From Tetradesmus obliquus (lineage: Eukaryota > Chlorophyta > Chlorophyceae > Sphaeropleales > Scenedesmaceae): 64,000 nucleotides of DNA. Position numbers and translations under genes: made by a program. The stretch spans positions 2,790,001 to 2,854,000 of the forward strand of contig CP126202.1 in assembly GCA_030272155.1 (NCBI GenBank), given 5' to 3'. The number at the start of each line of letters is the position of its first letter. Positions within the stretch are counted from its first letter, which is position 1. Under the pieces are notes generated by a model, which did not search any database, had not been told where the DNA came from, and was given only the letters and a program-made list of their open reading frames with translations. This document shows, one piece after another, positions 34,001 to 44,214 of the stretch.

Positions 34001-35048
34001 TGCAAGTAGACGACAGAACTGAAGTTGGTTACAGGCAATTACGTAAACCAGGTGAATGTGTGCATGTGATTGCTACACTGTAGCAGTTGAACTTCCGGTT
34101 GTCTGCCGGCGACATGCTGACCGTTTTGGGCTTGACACGCTACCTACCTGGTAGTACCATGTCTCTTGGCACTGGTTCCTCCATGCCTTGCAACTTCTCT
34201 TACCTGCTGCTTGGCTCATGCACAACTGTATCGGCCTGCAGGTTGAAGAGCTCAAGGCTTCAAGCAGCATGCAGAAGCTACCGCTGCCAGCACCCCTGCG
34301 AGTTGCTGCCAACGCACCAGCAACCACAGACTCTGGACGGACGGTCCGCAGCAGAGCGCAACGCACTGCAGATCGTGCACTGGCAGGCAAGCTCAGGACG
34401 CATGTTCAGCACTGGGCCAGCCTGCGCAGGAAGACAGCTGCACTGACAGCCAAGTTGAAGGCGGAGGAAGTGCAGTATGAGCCATCAGCCTGTGCAGTAT
34501 TCAGCAGCATCAGAGAGCATGGCGATGCTGTTGGCAGTGTGATGAAGGGTCTGCAGGCAGGGCTAGACGAGGCTGCCAAGCTGATCCAAGCAGGTATGCT
34601 GCCGATTGAGCATGGCAGCAGCACCAACAGCAGTCGCAGCTCAGACTGTAGTGACGAGCAGCAGCAGCAGCAGCAGCACGATGAGGCAGCTGTGCACACA
34701 GAGCTGCCTGTGCCTGGCACAGACATGGGGAGCGTGGATGTGACAGTCGTAGTGGCAGCAGCTGCGCCACCTGCCGGTGGCGGAGCAACCAAGGGTGTTG
34801 TCAACGCAGCCGATCAGTGGAGTGCAGCAGAGTTCCCTTCCATGGAGTATGTTGAGTTTGGTGGCGCTGGTGCAGCTGGTGCTCGCTTCCCGCAGGGCAG
34901 TGCTGGCTTGATTGCAAGGATGGCAGCGCAGTGCTGCAGCACCACTGAGGGTGGAGAGGCTCAAAGTCCTGATAGCATGCACAGTTCAGGTTTCAGCATT
35001 GGCGGGCTGCTGCGCATGGCCAAGAGGGCGGCGATTGGAGAGAAGTAG
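31060..35048 (+). CDS. Unrecognised coiled-coil protein with disordered N terminus
   Basis: Four exons, 31060-32262, 32484-32585, 32894-33853 and 34242-35048, all in phase 0, give 1,023 residues. I recognise no family. Residues 1-435 are disordered and rich in Gln, Ser, Ala and Pro. Residues about 440-500 and 580-790 form strong coiled coils (for example VAELNGQLQAAMARVNELEA and heptads such as VADLAAQLQQAQSKVEALDA), separated by an acidic stretch (DEDEEEAALWDADG) and a poly-Gln run near residue 515. The last 200 residues are mixed, with a second poly-Gln run and a basic tail (MAKRAAIGEK). An acceptor at 32362 is an alternative start for exon 2, but 32484 keeps the composition of the protein. 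Coiled-coil proteins of this type are often scaffold, tethering or centrosome/flagella-associated proteins; no function is claimed. No exon copies are seen. Confidence 0.72.
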
Positions 35049-35932
35049 GACAGCCAGGGGCAGCAAGTTGCTGCGATAGCTGGGTCGTCATAGCCTTGAC
35101 AGGTGAAAGTGCTGGTGCTGAAGGGCTCAGTTAGGACAACAGTTATTGTCAATGAATTATGCAGGCTCTGTGATGTGGCCACAAGTTGGGTTGAAGTCAG
35201 CTCTGCACTGCTGGCGGCAGGCAGCGCCTCTGCCTTGCATGCAATTGTTCAGCAACTGTTGCACATGATGTTGGACTCTCCTGCAAGGCAGGTGTGGCAG
35301 TACTGCTGACGCTCGTTGGCGGAAGTGTACGTCGGCTTTCCATATGTACCAGATGGGTGCTCTGGTGCTATTGATGCTACTGGCAGGCAGCACAGTGCTG
35401 CATAGTGCTGTGCCGTGGTGGCCACTGCCGTGCTCCTCCTGCGGGCTGCAGGCCCAGGTGGCCGAATGCCAGCTTTGAACGTGCTGTCTGTGAGACACAG
35501 TAAACATGGGTCGACTGCCCGCAACTCTCCCTATCTTTCGTAACGTTTGGTGCTGCAGTGCCATGGTGCGCTCGCAGCAGCAACAGCAGACTCAGGCAGC
35601 ACACTGTTCTGTGACAAGGCAGCACCCTGACGCAATGGGCACTGCATGGGTGGTTTGCAGAGGGGCGCGGTCAACACCCTGCATCAGCCGGTGTTAACAG
35701 GGATGTAATCAGAAGCCATCGCATTCACGCATTCACTAAGAAGGGGATCAGCCCGTCATATGGCTGCCTTTGAACTGACTCATTTTTGAACAGTAACATA
35801 ACATTGGCCTCCCAATCGCTTCTACGCTGATGCTCGTTGGTTTTCTGCCTTGATTCCTTGAAGTTTGTCTTCTTCAAGCTTGCTGTCGTCGTTTTAAACG
35901 GCCCTGCAAGCACCCAGAAACTACGCATTGAA
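35049..35932. other. Intergenic region upstream of calmodulin
   Basis: Nothing supportable is seen apart from flanks. The 240 bases before the calmodulin start are pyrimidine-rich and AT-richer than the surroundings (for example TTTGTCTTCTTCAAGCTTGC), consistent with a promoter and 5' leader, but no TATA or other motif is convincing. Confidence 0.5.
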
Positions 35933-37191
35933 ATGGCACCCCTGACAGACGCTCAGACCTCTGAGGCGAAGGAGGCATTTGCGCTATTTGATAAGGATAA
36001 TGATGGATGCATCACCACCGGCGAGCTGGGCACTGTGATGCGTGCGCTGGGCAAGAATCCAACAGAGGCAGAGGTCCGCAGCCTGATTAAAGAAGTGGAT
36101 GCCGATGGCAGGGGTGTGATCAACCTTCAGGGTGAGCGCACGCATACGCTTGGCTGTCGGTGCCACGTTGAGCCAAGCAGCAGTGAAGGCAACAAAACTG
36201 CCTGGGCAGTTGATGCTGAGACATGCACAGGCAGCAACAGGATCGAACAGTTTATACGTACAAGTTGGATTCTTGCATGTCATGGCCGGCCAACTTGCAA
36301 TCTTGCCGCTCATGTGCATGCATGCAGTGTTTCAGCGTTGAGTGCTACTGCTGCCATGACCTGCAAGATGTGCCGCCTTATCCTTGCAGCATGTGCTTTG
36401 CTGCTGCAGAGTTCCTGGGGGTGATGAGCCGTGAGATCCGCAGCTACGACTCAGAGCAGGACATCCGCAACGCATGGAAGGTAGGAACTAACGGCTATGC
36501 AGGCTGTGCAGCATGTGCGGCAGGGTCAAGTTCAAAGTCAGCAGTGCGTAGCAGCAGCAGGCAGAGGAAGCATTGGTGAAGGCATCTATATTAATGCAGG
36601 CACGACACAACTGAAACGGTGTGTTAGCAGTGCGGAGCCTTCATTTGCAATGACCAAACATCAGCACGCAGTTGAATGCAGTGCAGGCACGGCACAAGCC
36701 TGGTAGCAGGTTGTTGTTTCTTGCACCTCACCACCCTTGCAGGAACCTTGCTGCTGATGGGTGTTATTGTGTGCGCTGTGGTGCGGTGCCGCTGCCGGTG
36801 TTTGACAAGGGCGGGCTGATTGAGGCCAAAGGACTGTGCCGCGTGCTGACCAACACCCTGCCAACCATCCCGCAAAGGATCCTGCAGACCATCATGCACA
36901 ATCTTTGTATGTGATTGCAGGTCTTCGCCAAGGACCAGCGCGGCTGCATCATGGCCAAGAAGCAACATCTTGCAAAGCACTCAATAACAGTTGTTTTGTT
37001 GTCAATGGCCGCAGGTCTTTGACAAGGATCAGCGCGGTTTTATTGAGGCCAAGGAGCTGCGCCACGTGCTGACCAACATCGGCGAGAAGCTGTCTGCGCC
37101 CGAGATGGAGGACATGATCCGCGAGGCAGACCCAGACAGTGATGGCAAAATCCAGTACGAGGAGTTTGTGCGCATGCTGCTCGCAAAGTAA
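35933..37191 (+). CDS. Calmodulin / close calmodulin-like EF-hand protein
   Basis: Exons 35933-36131, 36410-36480 and 37015-37191 join in phase to 148 residues, about the size of calmodulin (148-149). Co-linear identity is high throughout, from [10 protein letters not shown] to [11 protein letters not shown]. Four EF-hand loops are present: [12 protein letters not shown] (EF1), [12 protein letters not shown] (EF2), [12 protein letters not shown] (EF3) and [12 protein letters not shown] (EF4). EF1 and EF4 look canonical. In EF2 and EF3 position 5, a calcium ligand normally Asn, Asp or Ser, is Arg, which should weaken binding. The protein is a cytosolic calcium sensor that regulates kinases and other targets. 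Two broken copies of the start of exon 3 lie in intron 2 (about 36799-36860 and 36921-36963), and a model that used them would be wrong. It could be a divergent calmodulin-like paralogue rather than the main calmodulin. Confidence 0.9.
36797..37060. repeat. Two broken upstream copies of calmodulin exon 3
   Basis: Segments at about 36799-36860 ([13 protein letters not shown]) and 36921-36963 ([14 protein letters not shown]) are diverged copies of the start of exon 37015-37191. The second has a CAG acceptor; both end without a matching donor. Confidence 0.85.
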
Positions 37192-37880
37192 ATGTGTGCG
37201 CTCTGTTTGCTGTGGTGCCAACCTTGCAGCGGCGGGGCGGCCAGGGTGCCGACAGCATCTGCAGATTGGGCTGGTGGTGCTTGCTGGCGTGGGTAATCGG
37301 CGCCTGCAGGAGCAGGCGCTGGCTATGTAGTAGCTGCGCAATTGCGCTGCTGGCAGATCGTGATGCTGGCTAGTTGATGGCTGAGTAGCATCCACAGCTA
37401 CCAGAGTGCTGGACCACTTCTAGGTGTTGTTGATGCGGCTGTCATTGCAGCTGCAGCTCCTGCAGATGCAGCAGCTGCTTGTTGCATGCGCTGCTTTGCC
37501 ACACGCTGGTGCTGGAGAAGATGCATATGGTACAAGGGTGAACATGGGCTGCAGTTGCTGCCAAGCAACCAGTGGTTGCAGCCCTTTTGATTTATTGATT
37601 GATTTCATGAGCGCATGGCCACTATGGCATAGGGTGTAGGTATATACGGGTGCCAGTGTCAGGCCGAGGCAGGCGCATCGGGTCGTGTTTCATGCATGCA
37701 AGGTGTGCAACATGGCGTATGTCCTCCCACTGAACCCAGGTGGTGGTGTATCAGACCATAACTTCATCATCATCGTGTTACCCATCAAGCCATAGCATCA
37801 ACAACATCAACAGACCATAATTTCAAGGGTCCCAGCACTCATGCTGGCGCAGGCGGTGCTGACATCATGATGGTTATAAC

Positions 37881-37927
<47 letters not shown>

Positions 37928-38013
37928 GCCTGAAGCCGCTGCTGACGGTCAGCAGGCCTCAGCCTGCATTATAACGGTGTTACAGATAACTGGTCCACTC
38001 GCCGTGCGACACG
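37192..38013. other. Intergenic region between convergent genes
   Basis: 3' flanks of calmodulin (+) and the HD gene (-). It contains a (TAA)n microsatellite. A TGTAA on the minus strand at 37984-37980, about 30 bases beyond the HD stop codon, may be a polyadenylation signal. No gene is seen. Confidence 0.55.
37881..37927. repeat. (TAA)n microsatellite
   Basis: About 15 uninterrupted TAA units in the gap between two convergent genes. Confidence 0.95.
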
Positions 38014-38859
38014 TCAGGCCTTGCCCTCCCACTCAGCCACGAACTGCTGCAGGTACTGCTCCATGAAAGCGTGCCGCTGCTGCGCAAGCTGCCTGCCAGA
38101 GGCGGTCTTCATCAGGTCCTGCAGCAGCAGCAACAAGGATAGCAACAGGGACAGCAGCAAGCAGCGTGGCGTGGCAAGGATTTTGTTGTTTGCACCGCAG
38201 CAGGACCTGCAGAACATGTGTCACATGCCGCATTCCGTTCTACGCTGTCGTCACACCTGACGGCTGATTGTGGTCGTGCCACACACCACTTGACTGTACA
38301 CAGCTTCTAGAACAGCTGCAGGGAGGTTGATGCAGTGCTCGTCACTGACGGGTGACCCGTCCCAATCTGGTTCTGCCCAATGCCCAATCTGTTTCTTCTT
38401 GGGCATAGTGGACAGAAAAAAAACATGTACAATGCTGCCCGCACGAGCACCTTGTGCTGCTGCCACAAAAACACCCACCTTGATCTTCAGCAGCTTCTCT
38501 GCAAAGTGGTTGAAGGTGGTGGCCTGGTGGCCCTGCTGCATGTACTGCTCCTTGGTCAGGTGCAGCCGCGGCGGCACGGCAGGGTCGTGCAGCACTCGCT
38601 TGAACGCGCCTCCGAATGTGAAACAGCGCGCTATGCCAATGGCGCCAATGGCGTCCAACCTGTTAGCAGTGCATTAGCAGTGCAATACGGAAGTTGTCAT
38701 CGCACATGCAGCGCCACATACGCAGTGCCATGGTTTCGCAAGCAGTTGCAGCAGTTTGAAGTTGCATGCGGCAGCAGCACAGTCAGCCCAACAGTGCAGC
38801 AAAGCGCTGCCTGTTACGCACCTGTCTGCATCCTGCACTACTGCTGCCTCCTTGCTTAA

Positions 38860-38892
<33 letters not shown>

Positions 38893-40104
38893 GTGCTTGC
38901 TTGCCAGCTCCTCTTTGAACCCCACCGAGGCCACCACAGCATACACGTCGGCAATCAAGTCTTGCGGTTGCCCCTGGCTAAACAGAAACTCCTGCGCAGG
39001 ACAAGGCGGCGCAACAAGCAAAGCACACCGCGTGAGCGGTGTGCAAGCGGCCCACACTTTTATGCGCGCAGCACTTGCTGTCTTGCTGTGTTTGGCAGTT
39101 GCTTCCTGGGATTGTAAGGGAGGTGGACGGGCTGCTGCTGCAGCCGCAGCTGCCTGAGTGTTGCGGCATGCACAGCACACCCCCGCTTGGCCGGCCTTGG
39201 CACTGGCAGCAGCAGTCCTCCTTTGCTGCCAGCCTGTTCAAGCCTCAAGCACTAGCCAACATGTGCGCTGCTCGGGCTTGCAATGCGCACCTAAATTGCT
39301 GCTTGTGCCTGCTCAATTACAAATTTGCAATGCACGCATCTATTGCTGCCTGTGATTGGCTGGGGGCTTGGATGCGCACCTGTATTGCTGCCTGTGCCTG
39401 CTCGTTTGAGCCTCCATACTTGTGGTCTGATATGTCATGCAGCAGGGCCCCTAGCTGCACCACCAGCTGGCCCCGAGCATCCAGGCCCTCTAAGGCAGCA
39501 AGGTGCAGCGCAGTCCGCCGCACACGCTCTGCAGCAGCAGCGATGAATGCGTGCATCAAGAGAGGGTAATCACATGGTTAGCTCCTGGCACCATTTACAC
39601 AGTATGGGCCACAACGTGATGAACGCATTGTCCGAGGCCAGAAAGTAAGACCAGAAAGTGTATTGAGATGAAACTAGTGGCAGTTGGGGCAGGGCAGGGC
39701 AGCAGGGCGGGGCCTTGCAGGAAGAGGGATAAGGGCTGGCATGCATGCCTGGCCGAAGCTCCCATGGCGCCCAAATACCAGAGGCGGTGCTCTGCTTTTG
39801 CTGCCGGTGGTTGTAAACAACATTACCAGACGATCGTGTGCTTTCTTACAAGGTTTTGATGCGTGTCCCTACATGGTATGGTAGTCGGGCTGTGCTTGTT
39901 GAAGCTCACTGAGCATGTGCAAAAATTACGCAGCTGTCAATGTTATGCGCGGCGTTGCTGGCATGGTCTGCTTTTAACAACATAGCACCTGCACCATCAG
40001 CACACACCTATGTGACTGTAGTCATGGCTGGCATCGTTGCCAGCCAGGATTTGCTGTACGTGCTGCTCTGTAGCCTTCAACAGGCTGGCATCGTCCAGTG
40101 CCAT
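38014..40104 (-). CDS. HD-domain phosphohydrolase (YedJ-like)
   Basis: Minus-strand exons 40104-40008, 39528-39380, 38991-38822, 38659-38479 and 38118-38014 join in phase to 233 residues, a normal size for the YedJ-like branch of the HD superfamily. The metal-binding pattern is intact: NDASHDYSHIERV (His27, His31), LLHDISDHKYG (His63-Asp64) and a later QDADRLDAIGAIGIARCF (Asp136/138). The tail HFAEKLLKIK, then MKTASGRQLAQQRHAFME and FVAEW, is typical. A Ser-rich insert (about 9 Ser after residue 117) comes from a CAG/CTG run. The family hydrolyses phosphomonoester or nucleotide substrates with divalent metal; the substrate of this branch is unknown to me. The first exon is short and separated by a 479-bp intron. 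Degenerate copies of the end of the second exon lie in the following intron (39287-39350). The gene is divergent to the sterol methyltransferase. Confidence 0.88.
39285..39412. repeat. Partial copies of an HD-gene exon end
   Basis: The exon end with its donor (plus strand GCGCACCTGTATTGCTGCCT, 39374-39393) has diverged relatives at about 39285-39310 and 39334-39356, on the intron side of the donor when read on the minus strand. Confidence 0.6.
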
Positions 40105-40512
40105 TGCTGCTGCTTGAGACTGCCGCCTGTTGCAGAGCTACGCTGCTGCTGAACTGCCTGGGTGCCTGCACAGCAGACTGATGCAGCCACAGAGGGTGTG
40201 GATCACTGCAAGTCAGCAGGTACAGCTATGCTACACAGGCGAATATTGATCAAAACGTTGCTGAACAAGCGATCAAATTGCAGTTGGGTGCAAAGGCATC
40301 CTTTTTACGAGGGCCAATGCGTCTCAACTTCAAAGTGCCATAGTGACAGTGTCATGCACAGCTACCCAAATTCACCGCGGCCGTGCATCCTGGCCTAAGT
40401 GCCTGCGATTACGTTTACGCTTCTTCTGCCGTGTGTGTGTATTGTGTGAAAGAGACGAAAGGCCAACAAGCAGTTTATTCCTGTACACACTCCATCCAAC
40501 AGCAGCGCCAAG
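40105..40512. promoter_or_regulatory. Shared divergent promoter region (HD gene / sterol methyltransferase)
   Basis: 408 bp separate the start codons of two divergently transcribed genes. The right part is AT-richer. No TATA box or defined operator is convincing. The promoter role is inferred from gene arrangement only. Confidence 0.5.
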
Positions 40513-43500
40513 ATGACTACTCCCGCCACTTTCATTACTCCTCAAATCACATCGCGATCTGCAGAAAGGGTTGCTGAGGACATAGACAAGTACGAGGTGC
40601 GCAAAGGGCGTTGTCAGCCCCAACCCGTTGGCGGGCTGGACGATGCAGGCCCGTCAGGCAGCTGCCGATGGTTACAACGTATTTGAATGGATGTAGTTGA
40701 ATGAATGTAACAATCAGGATCAGAGTTGAGGACTGGAAGCTAAGTGCACTCGGTGCCAGCTAGCAATTATTCACCTGCTTGGGACCTGCAGCGAACCAAA
40801 AGGCAGCTCAGCGATTACTTGATTGTTGACCATTGCAGCTGATCGCATACGCTCCGTTTGGTGTCACCTCCCGCCTTCACTGCTTGACGCTGCTGCCTTG
40901 TGTGTGGGCACCTGATGAGTGCAGAAGTACCACACCACGCATGGAGGCGACGTGGAGGCACGCAAGTCGCAGTATGCAGACATGGTCAACAAATACTATG
41001 ACCTGGCCACATCCTTCTACGAGTATGGTGCGTCCCATGCAAGACCTGATGCCTGGCTGCAGCAGTTTCAGCACCAGTACACAGTGCCAGCTTCTCTAGC
41101 AACGCGTGCTTCATTGGCGCTAGTCTGCGAGCAGCAGTGTATGACCTCACAACAGCAGTCTGCTTGATCATCAGCACATGCCAAACAGCATGCCAGCAAC
41201 CAAGGTTTGATGAGCCCTGCACATAGCATGTTTTGCGCTGGCAATTGGCCCAAACAGCATGCAGCCATGCACAGGCTTTGTACACGTGTGTACACATGCA
41301 GATGTAGACGTGCACGTGCTGGAGTATTCTGCAGTTCCTCCCTTCTGCCATGTTGGCACATCTTGCAAGCAAACTCATTACGTAAGCGAGCAAGCCCATC
41401 GCATATGCAATTGTACACCACGCCCCTGACACCGCTTGGCTCTGCCATTAACAAAGAAAAACCCCTATGCCCTCCTCCTCCTCCTCCTGCTGCTGATGTT
41501 GCTGCGCCATCTCACACCTGTGTCTGCTGCACCATTTTTCACCATTTCCTGCAGGCTGGGGCACCTCCTTCCACTTTGCGCACAGGCTGAAGCACGAGAC
41601 GCACATGGAGAGCATCCGGCGGCACGAGCACTACCTGGCACTGCGCCTGGGGCTCAAGCCAGGTGAGGCGTGGCTGCAGGAGAATTGTTTCTGTCTTTTT
41701 CTGGTCACACATATACAGTGCTTGCTGAAGTAATTGCAGCTGCAAAGGAGCACCACCTGGCGCTGCGCCTGGGGCTGAAGCCAGGTGCGGCTGGGCTGCA
41801 GGAAACAGTTGCGTTTAAAGTGCTTGCGGGAGGGGCTGCAGCTGTGCATCAAGTCGTAGCAAGCTGCGTGAGCCTCAAGTAGATCTGCCATTGTTGCTAG
41901 AAGTCTCTTGGCTTCCAGGAGAGCGTTGGAGTTGGTGTTGGCCCAGGGAGGGCTTTGATTGTGCATGCAGGCTTCACCCGAGGGTAGGGTTCTGCAGGAC
42001 AGCGCTAGCAGAGAGCAATCACAGCAGTTGGGAGGGGTCGCAAGCAGCAGTAAGAGCTGTGCTGCGAAGGCTATGTGTTTGAGTGGCTTGGCTTATGCTG
42101 CTGGCCGGCTGCTATTTGTGCATTGTGCAATACTGTTGCTTGCATGCAACATGGGTTCCCGGGGGCTATGCACACAACAGCAGCCAAGTACGTTGAAGTC
42201 ACCTGGGAGAGCCAGGAGACGTTGATGTACTTGGTTGTGGTTGTATGCTGTGGTTTTATGCTGGTGCACTGATCACATACTGTTATCACCGTGAAGTATG
42301 TTGACGCGTATAGATTGGTGTCAAACAACACTTGCCTTGTGTGTAAGCGCACACGCCAATTATTGGTTTGTGCCTTCGCTGCCCTGCGATGCATAGCAGA
42401 ACATCTAGCTGCTGTTGCTTCTCTGTCTCACACATGCGTGTTGCCGATCTGGTGTTGATAATATCATCTGCTGCGCTGTACTGTATGTGCTGCGCTGCTT
42501 GCTGTCCTGCAGGAGACAAGTGTTTCCACGTGCGTGTTGTATGTGTGGTGAAGCTGACGTATTGTTCTAATCGCTGTGCTTCCCTGTTTGCTGCGCTGCT
42601 TGTTGTCCTGCAGGAGACAAGTGCCTGGATGTGGGCTGCGGCATCGGCGGTCCCCTCAGGGAGATTGCGCTGTTCTCAGGCGCACACGTAACCGGTGCGT
42701 GCCCTGCAGCTGCAGTATTGGGCTTTGGCTGGCTTGCTAGTGTGCAGTGCAGCTGCAGTAGCTCTGGCCCTGCTGGCTGGCAGCTGGGCAGAGAGCGCAC
42801 CTGCAGGAGGAGCAGCAGCAGCAGCAGCAGCAGCAGGGGGTGTGGTTGTAGGGCTTGCGCACGCTTGAGGCTCTTGCAGCAGCAGGGTGCAGATGTGCGC
42901 AATGCCCTGTGGTCGTGTAGCAGCTGATGAGCAGCAACGGCGTCGTGCTGTTGCATTTGAAGCGTCGCGCTCGAAACGCTGCGCTGTGCATCATTGCTCG
43001 CCAACAGCATCTGTTACACAAAGCCCCTGACTTTCGTGCATACTGCATTGTGCATACACATGCGCTGCAGGCCTGAACAACAACGCGTACCACATCAGCC
43101 TCCTGCGTTGCCACAAATGCCTGCACATCTGCCTACTTTGATTCATGACACGCCGCCGACATGCTTATCTTTGTTGTGCACCGCAGGCCTGAACAACAAC
43201 GCGTACCAGATCAGCCGCGCGCTGTACCACAACGGCCGCACCGGGCGCAACCTGGACCAGATCAGCCGCTTCGTGAAGGCAGACTTTATGAAGATGCCTT
43301 TCGAGGATGCCAGCTTTGACGCAGTGTACCAGATCGACGCGACATGCCACGCGCCGGACCAGGTCGGCTGCTACAAGGTGAGACAAGGGTGATACAAGAA
43401 GAACAGGTTGCGTGCTCACTAACATGTAGACACAGCAGCAGCAGCAGCAGCAGCAGCACAAGGTTGCCGCATCGAAGCGGCATGCCACACGCCATACCAG

Positions 43501-44162
43501 GTAGGCTGCTGCAAGGTGAGAGGTTGCTTTGTGAAGGCGGACTTTATGAAGATGCCTTTCGAGGATGCCAGCTTTGATGCAGTGCACCAGATCGACGCCA
43601 CCTGCAACGCGCCGGACCGGGTCGGCTGCTACAAGGTGAGACAAGGGTGATACGAGAAGAACTAACTGGTTGCGTGCTCATAAACACCTAGAAACAGCAG
43701 CAGCAGCAGAAGGTTGCCGCATCAAGGCGGCATGCCACACGCCAGACCAGGTCGGCTGCTACAAGGTGAGAGGCTGCCCTGTGCTTTCAGAAGCACAGGC
43801 AGCAGCGGCAGCAGCAGCTGCAGCTTTGATGCAGTTTACCAGATCGACGCCACCTGCCACGCGCCAGACCAGGTTGGTTGCTACAAGGTGAGCGGGCCTG
43901 TAAACACAGGGACACAGAGCAACAGCGAGGTTTCAAGCGTAGTTGGTTGCTGCTGCAGAAATGTGGCAGGGACGTGGCGTCAAGTTAGAGGTGTGCAGGT
44001 GCGTTCTTTGCGGCCAGATAAGCTGGTTGTCAGCACACCCAGTTACAGAGTCGAACACTGTTGCTGCTGCTGCTGCTGCACTTGCAGGATATCTTGTGGG
44101 TGCTGAAGCCCGGGCAGTACTTTGCCGGCTACTGACCTGTACGACCAAACAACTTCAAAAAA

Positions 44163-44214
<52 letters not shown>

